DNA from: DASUCS01 sp041166745
GTDB lineage: Bacteria; Actinomycetota; Acidimicrobiia; Acidimicrobiales; JACDCH01
Direction of reading: 5' to 3'
Assembly (NCBI GenBank): GCA_041166745.1
Contig: JBEEGH010000024.1
Coordinates: 1-20,468 of the forward strand
DNA: 20,468 nucleotides
Shown: piece by piece, positions 6,804 to 12,765 of the stretch
How the letters are laid out: every line of letters begins with the position of its first letter
How positions within the stretch are numbered: position 1 is the first letter of the stretch
Translations under genes and position numbers: made by a program
Notes under the pieces: generated by a model
Seen by the model: only the letters and a program-made list of their open reading frames with translations
Databases searched by the model: none
Told to the model about the DNA's origin: nothing

Positions 6804-7301
6804 TCAGCCGCAGCCCTGAAAGACGGTCATGTACCAGCCGGGCGTGTCGGCCGGGCCGACCAGGAACACCGCTTCGCCTCGGGCGTCGGCCGGCACTGAA
6901 TAACCAGCGGGATAGTCGTGCTGAAAGTGACAGGTGTAGTCGCCCGCCGGGTTCGCGTCGCAGTGGTCGAGACGAAGATTGGTGGCCTCGGCATGCATCT
7001 GGTCGAGCTGCTCTCGGGCGTCCGGGTTTGTGACGTGACTAAGCGACACGAGATCGTTGCGATTCCACGCCGTGGCGAGGTAGGTCATGGCCGCCTCGGG
7101 TGTATCGAAGTGCGGCGGTCGGTCGGTGACCGAAGTGTCGGGGGCAGTCGTGGCCGACGCGCTCGCGGACGACGAGGCCAGGTTCACGGTGGTCGAGGTC
7201 GCCGACGACCCGACCGCCGCGGTCGACGATCGCCCGGCGCCACACGCGCTCACGACGGAGACCAAAGCCAGGAACAAGGCGAGCGAGGCAGATCGTTTCA
7301 T
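6804..7301 (-). CDS. Lipoprotein with a conserved C-terminal domain
   Basis: 165 residues from ATG at 7301, 6 nt after AAAGAT. Classical signal peptide (MKRSASLALFLALVSVVSAC, lipobox Cys 20), then a Ser/Thr/Ala tether of about 45 residues. The folded part begins at PPHFDTPEAAMTYLATAWN and runs through LSHVTNPDAREQLDQM, LRLDHCDANPAGDYTCHF and ends WYMTVFQGCG. The three cysteines after the lipobox sit in the last third. The domain resembles NTF2-like stress or scaffold domains in layout (helix with TAW, then strands), but this is inference. Outer face of the membrane, ligand unknown. Confidence 0.8.
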   Translation of the reverse strand: MKRSASLALFLALVSVVSACGAGRSSTAAVGSSATSTTVNLASSSASASATTAPDTSVTDRPPHFDTPEAAMTYLATAWNRNDLVSLSHVTNPDAREQLDQMHAEATNLRLDHCDANPAGDYTCHFQHDYPAGYSVPADARGEAVFLVGPADTPGWYMTVFQGCG

Positions 7302-7307
7302 CCGTTG

Positions 7308-7313
7308 ATCTTT
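7308..7313 (-). promoter_or_regulatory. -10 box AAAGAT
   Basis: Exactly 6 nt before ATG 7301. Not part of a clear repeat arm. Confidence 0.5.
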
Positions 7314-7390
7314 CAATTGCGCTAGGCAGACCGATCTTTGACCAGCCACGCACCGGATGGGTTGCGCCAAGTCACGGGTACAGCCGCATC

Positions 7391-7440
7391 CCCGGCGTGC
7401 CAACCGATCGCCTTCGGAAACGGCACGTACAGGATGCCGT
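7391..7440 (-). repeat. Cassette repeat 12 (minus polarity)
   Basis: Minus strand: GCATCCTGTACGTGCCG followed by TTTCCG, the same flank as in repeat 33 at 18712, then a diverged 3' part near 7391-7414. Confidence 0.8.
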
Positions 7441-7442
7441 CG

Positions 7443-7967
7443 CTACGTGCTGGTAGGCCTGAGATCGGGCCGGTCCGGCCCGTCAGGCAGGCCAAACGTC
7501 TCGTATGTCGACTCGGCCTTGAGGCAAGCCCTTTTCGTCGAGCGGAACCATTGCTCGGCCTCGACACCGATCCGGTAGTTGTGTCGGCGCTTGCCGGAAC
7601 CGTCTACGACATGCGGGGTGGTCGTCGCCGCCAGTGCGTTCCGTACACCAGCGGCCAAGCTGTCGAGCGACTGGATCGCCTCGTCGCTGTATTCGTTGCC
7701 GTCGTACTTGTAGGCCATTGATCCAGCTCGCAGCGTTATGTCGTCGTACAGCGCCGGGGGCCACAGCCAGATCGGCGGGCCGACCTCGTTCGTGACAATC
7801 CGAACGAGTCGGCTCGCGGCGGCTGCCTCGGTGATGTCGCGATGGAAGGCCACCCCTCGGTTCGTCGTCGACCACGTCACGTCGATACAACGCCCTTCGA
7901 CCTCGCGACCGAAAGCCGCGAGATCCTCGCCGAGCATGAAGAACCAGCCGAAGCGGCATGTCGGCAC
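7443..7967 (-). CDS. Uncharacterised soluble protein, 174 residues
   Basis: GTG at 7967 is exactly 6 nt after CATCAT of repeat 13; reading further back would translate the repeat. No signal peptide or membrane helix. Segments that look structured are FMLGEDLAAFGREVEGRCID, AAASRLVRIVTNEVGPPIW, DEAIQSLDSLAAGVRNALA and NYRIGVEAEQWFRSTKRA. The mix of strands and amphipathic helices suggests a single compact domain. TAG stop at 7445-7443, followed 16 nt later by GTGCCG of repeat 12. Family not recognised. Confidence 0.75.
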   Translation of the reverse strand: MPTCRFGWFFMLGEDLAAFGREVEGRCIDVTWSTTNRGVAFHRDITEAAAASRLVRIVTNEVGPPIWLWPPALYDDITLRAGSMAYKYDGNEYSDEAIQSLDSLAAGVRNALAATTTPHVVDGSGKRRHNYRIGVEAEQWFRSTKRACLKAESTYETFGLPDGPDRPDLRPTST

Positions 7968-7973
7968 CTGCGC

Positions 7974-7979
7974 ATGATG
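7974..7979 (-). promoter_or_regulatory. -10 box CATCAT in cassette repeat 13
   Basis: Exactly 6 nt before GTG 7967. Confidence 0.6.
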
Positions 7980-8013
7980 CCGGATTTGCTCGACCGGGAT
8001 CGGCACTACCCGG
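7974..8013 (-). repeat. Cassette repeat 13, full copy (minus polarity)
   Basis: Minus strand: GTAGTGCCGATCCCGG, centre TCGAGCAA, 3' arm ATCCGGCATCAT. TGCCGAT pairs with ATCCGGCA leaving one C unpaired. Very close to repeat 29 at 15860. Confidence 0.9.
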
Positions 8014-8019
8014 TTGTTA

Positions 8020-9090
8020 TCACCAGTCGCCTTCGAGCAGTCCGAGGTCGGCGAGTTCGACGAGTCTGGCGTCACCGTCGAGTGGACCAAAGACCGCGGT
8101 GAAAGGCGTCGAATCTGTCTCCGAGCTTGTACCGGCGAGAAGAAGCCACTTGCTGGTCTCGTCAACCGTGACCGTGCTCAAGTAAGTGAGGGGTGTGGTC
8201 GGGGTCGCGTTGAGAAGATCGGTTTCGGTTCCCGTTTGGACGTCGTGCACTCGCAGCACGATTGCGCCCGCACCGCAACAGGGTGTGTCGTTGAAGACGA
8301 GTTGTCGCTCGTCGAGCCAGAGCTGCGGGCGAAGCCCCGAAATGGTCGGCTCAGGGACCCGGCCCGAAATCGACGTGACATCGAGCAAGGCGGTGCCGCC
8401 ACGAGGGCCGTTCTGATCGGATGAAGCAACCCCGACGGCCAGTGTCGTGTTGTCAGGAGACCACGCCAACCCGTTGATGAAGACTCGCGGTTGCGCGTTC
8501 GGGCCGACCGACCATGATCGGTCTGTTCCGGTTCGCAGGTCGTGAATGACGACGGAGGCTGGAGTCGGATCGCTCGGTGTGTAGATGTACGGGACGTAGG
8601 CGAAGCGCTGTCCGTCATGCGACAGGGTGTACGCGGCTCCGTTGCGGATGAGAGTTTCCGGCTCACCCGGCGTGTCGACGGTGACCCGTCGGAGATCGGC
8701 GCCGCTATCGCCGGGGTAGCCCTGCTGGAAGTACGCGAACCCGTCTGGTGAGAGTTGAGGCCGGGTAAGGCCGCTGTCGAGGTCCACGCTCGTGGCGAGC
8801 GAGCGGACGATCCGTCCGTTGGTCGTGTCGACGAGGACAAGCGATCGGCGGTGGTCGGCGGTTCCGATTGCGAGTGACGGCAGGCCCGCAGGCCGAGGGG
8901 TCGGGGCGCCGGACGCGGACGACGACGGCGACGTATCCGAGCCGCTACTTCCCACGCTCAATCCCGCGCGAGGAGAGCTGCTCTCGGCGACGGAGACTCC
9001 CCGGTCCGTACAGCCTGCGATCAACAACACCATGACGACGACCGTCACGAGCACCCGCGTGCTGCAAACCGTCGATGAGCTGGGAACCAC
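8020..9090 (-). CDS. Lipoprotein with a WD40/TolB-like beta-propeller
   Basis: 356 residues from GTG at 9090, 7 nt after CAAGAT of repeat 14; a start at 9132 would read through the repeat. Signal helix VLVTVVVMVLLIAGC with lipobox IAGC (Cys about 27), then a Ser-rich tether of about 45 residues. The rest shows propeller-type blades: LSPDGFAYFQQG, LSHDGQRFAYVP, WSPDNTTLAVGV, each followed by a strand ending in a label such as VVIHDLRTGTD or RVHDVQTGTETD. These resemble TolB/WD40-like PD40 repeats. Predicted as a surface-anchored binding protein. Co-oriented with repeats. Confidence 0.8.
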   Translation of the reverse strand: MVPSSSTVCSTRVLVTVVVMVLLIAGCTDRGVSVAESSSPRAGLSVGSSGSDTSPSSSASGAPTPRPAGLPSLAIGTADHRRSLVLVDTTNGRIVRSLATSVDLDSGLTRPQLSPDGFAYFQQGYPGDSGADLRRVTVDTPGEPETLIRNGAAYTLSHDGQRFAYVPYIYTPSDPTPASVVIHDLRTGTDRSWSVGPNAQPRVFINGLAWSPDNTTLAVGVASSDQNGPRGGTALLDVTSISGRVPEPTISGLRPQLWLDERQLVFNDTPCCGAGAIVLRVHDVQTGTETDLLNATPTTPLTYLSTVTVDETSKWLLLAGTSSETDSTPFTAVFGPLDGDARLVELADLGLLEGDW

Positions 9091-9092
9091 TA

Positions 9093-9139
9093 GCGCAATC
9101 TTGCCCGGACTCGTGCCGACCGGGAACGGCACGCTTGCG
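9093..9139 (-). repeat. Cassette repeat 14, full copy (minus polarity)
   Basis: Minus strand: CAAGCGTGCCGTTCCCGG, centre TCGGCACGAG, 3' arm TCCGGGCAAGATTGCGC. Starts directly after the TAG of the gene at 9140-9316. Confidence 0.85.
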
Positions 9140-9316
9140 CTATGGCTTCCGCTCAGTCCAGTCGCCGAAGTCGTGACGAATAGTCCAGATGATCTGAAGC
9201 ACGGCCCCGATCGCGAACAGCAGTGCTGCTAGCGCAGGGCTCCAGAACACGGCTATCGCGGCAGCGACGAGCACGGGCACGCCCGAGCGGCGATCGCGTT
9301 GTTTCCACGCAACCAC
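9140..9316 (-). CDS. Small membrane protein, 58 residues (perhaps frameshifted at its start)
   Basis: Intact frame from GTG 9316 to TAG 9142-9140. A basic start (WKQRDRRSG) precedes a long hydrophobic stretch (VPVLVAAAIAVFW, ALAALLFAIGAVLQIIW) that could be one hairpin of two helices, then a charged tail (IRHDFGDWTERKP). An ideal leaderless promoter, CAAACT then 6 nt then GTG at 9339, lies just upstream but in another frame. Adding one A to the GGAAAC run near 9305 would join the frames and give the N-terminus VNSRRLLGWLRGKQRDRR. So the gene may be longer, with a frameshift or sequencing error. Stop abuts repeat 14. Confidence 0.65.
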   Translation of the reverse strand: MVAWKQRDRRSGVPVLVAAAIAVFWSPALAALLFAIGAVLQIIWTIRHDFGDWTERKP

Positions 9317-9363
9317 CCGAGCAGCCGACGACTGTTCACCAGCAGAGTTTGGCTTGACTCACG

Positions 9364-9392
9364 GTGCTCGGAAATGCCGATCGGCGGCACGG
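9364..9392 (-). repeat. Cassette repeat 15, minimal copy (minus polarity)
   Basis: Minus strand: CGTGCCG directly joined to CCGATCGGCATTTCCGAGC. The variable centre is nearly absent. Between divergent genes. Confidence 0.75.
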
Positions 9393-9428
9393 AGGATGGG
9401 CCAGCGGGTTGCTGGGGAACAGTCAGGA

Positions 9429-9632
9429 ATGGTCGACCGCGGAGACATCGAGCGCGACCTGGCGCTACTAGAACGCGAGTTAGCGCACGAGCAACGTCGA
9501 CACGCCGTGGCGGCGACAGAAGGTTCAGAACGCGAGATCCATCTCTCGCTCGCCGAGTTGCACCTGGAGGCCGCTCTGCTTCGGGATCGCTTGGCGCTGA
9601 TCTACGACCGACAAGATGAGTTAACCGGCTGA
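9429..9632 (+). CDS. Small coiled-coil protein, 67 residues
   Basis: ATG at 9429, 5 nt after AACAGT. Almost entirely helical with heptad spacing of leucines (IERDLALLERELAHEQ and AELHLEAALLRDRLALIYD), rich in Glu and Arg, no signal or membrane segment. Likely a dimerising cytoplasmic protein. It runs against the repeat polarity and converges on the gene at 9731-9988, with repeat 16 between. The frame is clear; the function is unknown. Confidence 0.65.
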   Translation: MVDRGDIERDLALLERELAHEQRRHAVAATEGSEREIHLSLAELHLEAALLRDRLALIYDRQDELTG

Positions 9633-9697
9633 GCCCTGACTCCTCGATGTCCCGCACTGTTCCAGCAACGCGCTGCTAACTCCTGCCAACCGCGCTG

Positions 9698-9731
9698 AAG
9701 TGCCGAATGCACTCGCGGCGAGATCGGCACC
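9698..9731 (-). repeat. Cassette repeat 16, symmetrical copy (minus polarity)
   Basis: AGTGCCGA (9699-9706) and TCGGCACCT (9724-9732) face each other with inner GCACTCGCGGCGAG. Minus reading GGTGCCGATCTCGCCGCG fits the consensus. GTGCCG follows the TAG of the gene at 9731 without a gap. Confidence 0.8.
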
Positions 9732-9988
9732 TACCGCCGGTTCCGGAGTGCAGTCTCGATCCGGTCCGCAACTGCGTTGAGAGTCTCTTGTTCCTCGGGC
9801 GGGAGGTTTGCCACGTCAGGCATGGCGTGCAGCGCGTTCAGCACGTCCCACCACCCATCCGTAAGCCCAGCATTGGCGCGCCAAGCGGGCAGCAGTGTCG
9901 ACACGGCGGCAGACTCGTCGCGCTCCTCCCATCGCCCAAGCAGTGCTTCGATTGGGTCAAGCACCGACTCCTGCCATTCCGTACTCAC
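9731..9988 (-). CDS. Small acidic helical protein, 85 residues
   Basis: GTG at 9988, exactly 6 nt after CACCAT. Soluble, acidic, Trp-rich: WQESVLDPIEALLGRWEERD, STLLPAWRANAGLTDGWWDV, LPPEEQETLNAVADRIETAL. Four amphipathic helices are likely. Small acidic helical proteins of this size can be immunity or antitoxin proteins, but no partner gene is next to it, so this is only a possibility. TAG stop directly touches repeat 16. The full repeat 17 lies upstream, about 30 nt before the start; its own CAATAT is not the box used. Confidence 0.75.
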   Translation of the reverse strand: MSTEWQESVLDPIEALLGRWEERDESAAVSTLLPAWRANAGLTDGWWDVLNALHAMPDVANLPPEEQETLNAVADRIETALRNRR

Positions 9989-9994
9989 CGCGCG

Positions 9995-10000
9995 ATGGTG
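9995..10000 (-). promoter_or_regulatory. -10 box CACCAT
   Basis: Exactly 6 nt before GTG 9988, downstream of repeat 17 rather than in it. Confidence 0.55.
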
Positions 10001-10016
10001 CCACTAAGGCGTGGGC

Positions 10017-10058
10017 GATATTGCCGGATGCGCTCGCACTAGATCGGCACGTTCCGGA
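10017..10058 (-). repeat. Cassette repeat 17, full copy (minus polarity)
   Basis: Minus strand: CGGAACGTGCCGATCTAG, inner hairpin TGCGAGCGCA, 3' arm TCCGGCAATAT. One of the best-preserved copies; its 3' half matches repeat 7 at 3184. Confidence 0.9.
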
Positions 10059-10060
10059 TG

Positions 10061-10204
10061 TCCTATCTGCGTGGCGTTGCTCGCGTCGGGACTCGCGGGT
10101 TGTAGGTGGGCCAAATGGTGCTGTGACTCGTCTCAATGCAGACGGCACCGTTCGGTGCCAGGTGACCTACCGCGAGCGAACTAGTCGTTGCCCTCGGATA
10201 CGAG
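10061..10204. other. Gene-less interval between two same-polarity repeats
   Basis: About 145 nt between repeats 17 and 18 without a convincing gene. A plus-strand frame from GTG near 10122 (VTRLNADGTVRCQVTYRERTS) looks protein-like but runs on through the repeat and the next gene. It contains a perfect 7-bp hairpin (10144-10159). Confidence 0.45.
10144..10159. other. Perfect 7-bp hairpin GGCACCG-TT-CGGTGCC
   Basis: Strong stem with a 2-nt loop, no following T-run, so not a classical intrinsic terminator. In the middle of the gene-less interval; could be a structural or small RNA element. Confidence 0.45.
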
Positions 10205-10232
10205 GCTCGCGGGATCGGCACGTTCCGCGCAT
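10205..10232 (-). repeat. Cassette repeat 18, 5' arm (minus polarity)
   Basis: The minus strand reads GCGCGGAACGTGCCGATCCC, then a diverged 3' part. Follows the stop of the gene at 10252-10665. Confidence 0.8.
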
Positions 10233-10251
10233 CCCTTCACACTGTGTTGGT

Positions 10252-10665
10252 CTAGGTCAGGTCGCCCTCTGTTTTCGTCGTCAGCCGTTCGAGCTGGGCT
10301 CGACGTTTCACGTCGTGATCCTGCTTCTCCGCAATCTCCTCCGCGGCCAACGGCTGCGCGGGCAGGCGCTCAGAATGGGCTCCGTGTTGCGAAGCACGAT
10401 CGCGAACGGCGTCGAGTTCCTCGCGGACGCCGAGATATCCGACGACGACCGGTGGGAAGAGCACGAGGCCTGCGATCCATGCTGACTTCGATCGTCCAGC
10501 TCGTGTCCAGACGGTTTCGGGAATGCGCGATGCATCGATGGCTGCCCAGATTGCCAGTGCTTCCACGCCTAGCCAGATCAGACCGACGAGTACGACCACC
10601 GTTTGACCCCCCAGTCCGGCGATGACGCCCGTCAGAACGGTACTTCGACGCGCGCCGCCCATCAT
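10252..10665 (-). CDS. Small integral membrane protein with a charged tail
   Basis: 137 residues from ATG 10665 (a second ATG follows immediately). Hydrophobic stretches at about 9-47 (two helices: TVLTGVIAGLGGQTVVVLVG, then LIWLGVEALAIWAAID) and 62-80 (AWIAGLVLFPPVVVGYLGV). Between them lies ASRIPETVWTRAGRSKSAW. The order helix, R-P/x motif, G-x-x-K-x-x-W, helix, VR resembles small actinobacterial membrane proteins such as DUF2516, from memory only. The last 55 residues are charged and probably helical. No good -10 box; GTACGG is 6 nt before the start. Co-oriented with repeats. Confidence 0.7.
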   Translation of the reverse strand: MMGGARRSTVLTGVIAGLGGQTVVVLVGLIWLGVEALAIWAAIDASRIPETVWTRAGRSKSAWIAGLVLFPPVVVGYLGVREELDAVRDRASQHGAHSERLPAQPLAAEEIAEKQDHDVKRRAQLERLTTKTEGDLT

Positions 10666-10688
10666 CTAGAGCCGTACGGCTCACCTAC

Positions 10689-10709
10689 CCGGAAGCGGCA
10701 CGTATCGAG
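10689..10709 (-). repeat. Cassette repeat 19, 5' arm (minus polarity)
   Basis: The minus strand reads CTCGATACGTGCCGCTTCC, between divergent genes. No clear 3' arm, which fits the poor promoter of the minus-strand gene. Confidence 0.75.
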
Positions 10710-10739
10710 CTTCTCGTTGACCGGGGACCGATTGGCGGG

Positions 10740-11591
10740 TTGAGTGTTGGTATTGCCGAACAACCGGGGGTGGACATCGACCGGCTCGCACAGATAGCGA
10801 GAACCGGCGATGGTCGGGTGCTCATGTTCGCGGAGTATGGACGGGCGGACGGCCTCCCGGTATTGACGTTCCACGGCACGCCGCAATGTCGGTTGCGTGT
10901 CGAACGCACCGTGGGTGTCATCAGCGATCTTGGAGTCAGGCTGATCAGCTACGACCGGCCCGGCTGTGGAGGTTCTGATCGGATGGCGGGCCGGCGCGTG
11001 GTCGACTCGGCGCTCGATGCACAAGCGGTCCTCGATGCGGTCGGCGTCGAGCGCGTCGCGGTACATGGAGGTTCGGGCGGCACACCGCCTGCGATGGCGT
11101 TCGCGGCGTTGAACCCTGAGCGGGTCACGCGGCTCGCACTCCAAGCGCCGATCGCCCCGCGCCAGCGACTCGGACACGACGCCTGGTCCCACGGTCAGGA
11201 CGCAGAGACTCTCAGCTACATGGCGCACTGCCTACAGGGCGAGGGCGACGCCGCCACCGTGATCGGTGCGGAGGTCGACGCCCTCGTCGACCCGGACAAT
11301 CCGGACACCGACCAGTACGCGGAAGCAGTTCGCCAGGGGCCATGGGGCGCAGTCGATGACGAACTCGCGCAACTAGGCGACTGGGGATTCGAACCCGACG
11401 CCATCGTCGCCCCCACCGTCATCTTCTACGACCCCGACGAGACCGTGCTGCCTCCACAGCATCCACGATGGCTCGCCGAGCACATCCCGAACTCAACCCT
11501 CGTCGTCACGCACACATTGGGCCACCGCGCCAGCGACGACGATCCGATCCCTGATCTCAAGCGCATGTACGGCTGGCTCACTACGACCTAA
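10740..11591 (+). CDS. Alpha/beta hydrolase
   Basis: 283 residues from TTG 10740; a GTG at 10770 (VDIDRLAQ) is an alternative start. Oxyanion motif FHGTPQCRL (H45-G46), nucleophile elbow HGGSGG (Ser112), acid in FYDPDETVLPP (Asp233) and catalytic His in THTLGH (His262) give a complete triad. The YDRPGCGGSD stretch after the third strand is also typical. Soluble, no signal peptide; the natural ester or other substrate is unknown. The gene runs against the repeat polarity and is the largest catalytic gene here. It reads like a normal chromosomal hydrolase. Confidence 0.88.
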   Translation: MSVGIAEQPGVDIDRLAQIARTGDGRVLMFAEYGRADGLPVLTFHGTPQCRLRVERTVGVISDLGVRLISYDRPGCGGSDRMAGRRVVDSALDAQAVLDAVGVERVAVHGGSGGTPPAMAFAALNPERVTRLALQAPIAPRQRLGHDAWSHGQDAETLSYMAHCLQGEGDAATVIGAEVDALVDPDNPDTDQYAEAVRQGPWGAVDDELAQLGDWGFEPDAIVAPTVIFYDPDETVLPPQHPRWLAEHIPNSTLVVTHTLGHRASDDDPIPDLKRMYGWLTTT

Positions 11592-11631
11592 CACGAGTCC
11601 ACGCACAGTGGATGCCCTCACCGACATCGAT

Positions 11632-11655
11632 GCGCGAGATCGAAGCACGTCCCGG
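11632..11655 (-). repeat. Cassette repeat 20, degenerate 5' arm (minus polarity)
   Basis: The minus strand reads CCGGGACGTGCTTCGATCTC then GCGC: the 5' arm with CTT in place of C. Confidence 0.55.
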
Positions 11656-11679
11656 CCGCACCGGTGTTCGGGCGCGGTC

Positions 11680-11841
11680 TCAGGAACTCGTCGACACCGA
11701 CTTGGCTCTCTGATCGGCTCGGAGCCATTCGAGGAGCTTGTCCAGGTCAGTCTTTCGGACCCGGCCTGCAGCGCCTTGCGTCCGTTTGAAGCATCGACGA
11801 GGACATGACTGGGCGCTCGCGCGGGCTGCGCGATTCGCTGC
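11680..11841 (-). pseudogene. Decayed small gene, perhaps an excisionase-type HTH remnant
   Basis: An open frame ends in GRVRKTDLDKLLEWLRADQ. That ending is like the last helix of excisionase/MerR-type HTH_17 domains (G-R-x-R-x-x-D-L-x-x-(F/L)-L). The upstream repeat has a CAACGT box, and exactly 6 nt on, in this frame, lies GCA instead of a start codon; no other start fits. Stop TGA at 11682-11680. Both flanking repeats are degenerate. I read it as a decayed cassette; the HTH link is weak. Confidence 0.3.
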
Positions 11842-11849
11842 CCACCGAC

Positions 11850-11876
11850 GTTGCCGGACGTGAGCCACGGCAGGTA
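11850..11876 (-). repeat. Cassette repeat 21, short copy (minus polarity)
   Basis: Minus strand: CTGCCGTGGCTCACGTCC then GGCAACGT. Both arms TGCCG and CGGCA are present with a short centre. It overlaps the start region of the plus-strand acetyltransferase gene. Confidence 0.6.
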
Positions 11877-12438
11877 TGAACACGGAGTGCTGCGCAGCAA
11901 CAGAGTCGGGCTTCGGGCCCGGCACGAGGCGGACGTTCCCATCCTGCAATCCGAGCTGTATGACGATGTGGCCGTCCGGTCGCGTGCCGATTCTCGCCCC
12001 TGGCGTCCGATCGCCCCCGGTTCAGCGGCTTCGCCGTACGCGGTTGCCGAGCCCAGTGAGGAAGCCGCCTGCTTCTCGGTGATCGATCTTTCGAGTGATG
12101 AACTGGCCGGCGAGACCCTGCTATGGGGCATCGACACCCACAACCGGACCGCGCACGTCGGGATCTCGCTGCGACCGGCGTTCCGCAACCGAGGGCTCGG
12201 CACCGACGTTCTTCGCGTGCTGTGCGGCTACGGGTTCGCCGTACGCGGACTCCACCGCCTGCAGCTCGAGACCCTCGCCGACAACACGGCGATGATCCAG
12301 GCGGCCACCCGCGTCGGCTTCACCCAGGAAGGCGTCCTGCGCCGCTCGGCGTGGGCCAATGGAGGATTCGCCGACGAAGTCATTCTCGGGCTGCTCGCGG
12401 CCGAGTGGAACCCGGCGGCCGGCCACGGAAGGGCGTAG
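11860..12438 (+). CDS. GNAT family N-acetyltransferase (RimJ/RimL type)
   Basis: 192 residues from GTG 11860, 7 nt after GACGTT; a GTG at 11887 (VLRSNRVGLRARH) is also possible. The acetyl-CoA binding motif is clear: ISLRPAFRNRGLGTDVLRVL, with R-x-x-G-x-G. It is followed by the conserved GLHRLQLETLADNTAMIQAA and RVGFTQEGVLRRS, the signature of the RimJ/RimL branch that acetylates N-terminal amino groups or small amines. Cytoplasmic. The acceptor is unknown. Runs against the repeat polarity. No recognisable repeat lies between its stop and the converging gene at 12470. Confidence 0.88.
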   Translation: MSHGRYEHGVLRSNRVGLRARHEADVPILQSELYDDVAVRSRADSRPWRPIAPGSAASPYAVAEPSEEAACFSVIDLSSDELAGETLLWGIDTHNRTAHVGISLRPAFRNRGLGTDVLRVLCGYGFAVRGLHRLQLETLADNTAMIQAATRVGFTQEGVLRRSAWANGGFADEVILGLLAAEWNPAAGHGRA

Positions 12439-12450
12439 TCGAGCTGAGGA

Positions 12451-12465
12451 CGCAGCCGTGCTGCG
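12451..12465. other. Perfect 6-bp hairpin between convergent genes
   Basis: CGCAGC-CGT-GCTGCG, 13 nt after the acetyltransferase stop. May end transcription from both sides. This is the one convergent junction without a clear cassette repeat. Confidence 0.45.
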
Positions 12466-12469
12466 CTAG

Positions 12470-12694
12470 TCAGGTTCGTCTTGGCCTTTGCAAGGTCGCC
12501 TGTCGCCGGCTCAGAACGCGCGCGCACCAGAGCGCGATCGTCGTCTGCCAGGAGTCGGCGTGAGGCTCCCCATAGTGCTCCTTCGTGCACCAACCGGCGC
12601 ACGAATATCGACGGATCTGTCGCGAGTGGACCGTCGCATCCCGTACGACAGACGAGAGCGCCGAATGCCCGTTCTGGAGCGCCCACGCACCCAC
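12470..12694 (-). CDS. Uncharacterised 74-residue protein
   Basis: GTG at 12694 directly follows the repeat at the pivot. Of the three minus frames this one has by far the most G/C at third codon positions. The product is soluble, with several Cys, His and Trp residues in the middle (YSCAGWCTKEHYGEPH, ALWCARV), which could bind metal, and a basic end (SRRQATLQRPRRT). A weak -10 (CGGCAT, second base not A) lies 6 nt before the start. Divergent from the UPF0158 gene. Family not recognised, and the gene itself is only moderately certain. Confidence 0.5.
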   Translation of the reverse strand: MGAWALQNGHSALSSVVRDATVHSRQIRRYSCAGWCTKEHYGEPHADSWQTTIALWCARVLSRRQATLQRPRRT

Positions 12695-12722
12695 CCGGAA
12701 ATGCCGGATACAGGGCGTTCCC
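12695..12722 (-). repeat. Cassette repeat 22 (pivot, minus polarity, lacks the 5' arm)
   Basis: The 21-nt core at 12699-12719 read on the minus strand starts GAACGCCCTGTA and ends CCGGCATT. It agrees at 20 of 21 positions with repeat 23 on the other side of the UPF0158 gene. TGCCG of the 5' arm is missing. Confidence 0.8.
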
Positions 12723-12765
12723 GCTTGGCTGCAAGGATCCGTCGCCGTGCGACAAACTCCGCCTT

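Noticed and set aside
7322..7400. Small minus-strand gene ending at 7322 (VTWRNPSGAWLVKDRSA)
   Set aside because: Only 17 codons from the first start after the repeat, with no -10 box in place; longer versions translate repeat 12.
7968..8165. Extension of the gene at 7443-7967 to 8165
   Set aside because: It translates repeat 13 and overlaps the end of the beta-propeller lipoprotein gene.
9731..9988. Toxin-antitoxin pair around the acidic helical protein
   Set aside because: No partner gene in tandem; neighbours are separate cassettes on other strands.
12481..12765. Plus-strand extension of the UPF0158 gene to 12481
   Set aside because: The composition is Arg/Ser-rich shadow of the minus-strand gene and it crosses repeat 22; GTG 12766 has a fitting -10 box.
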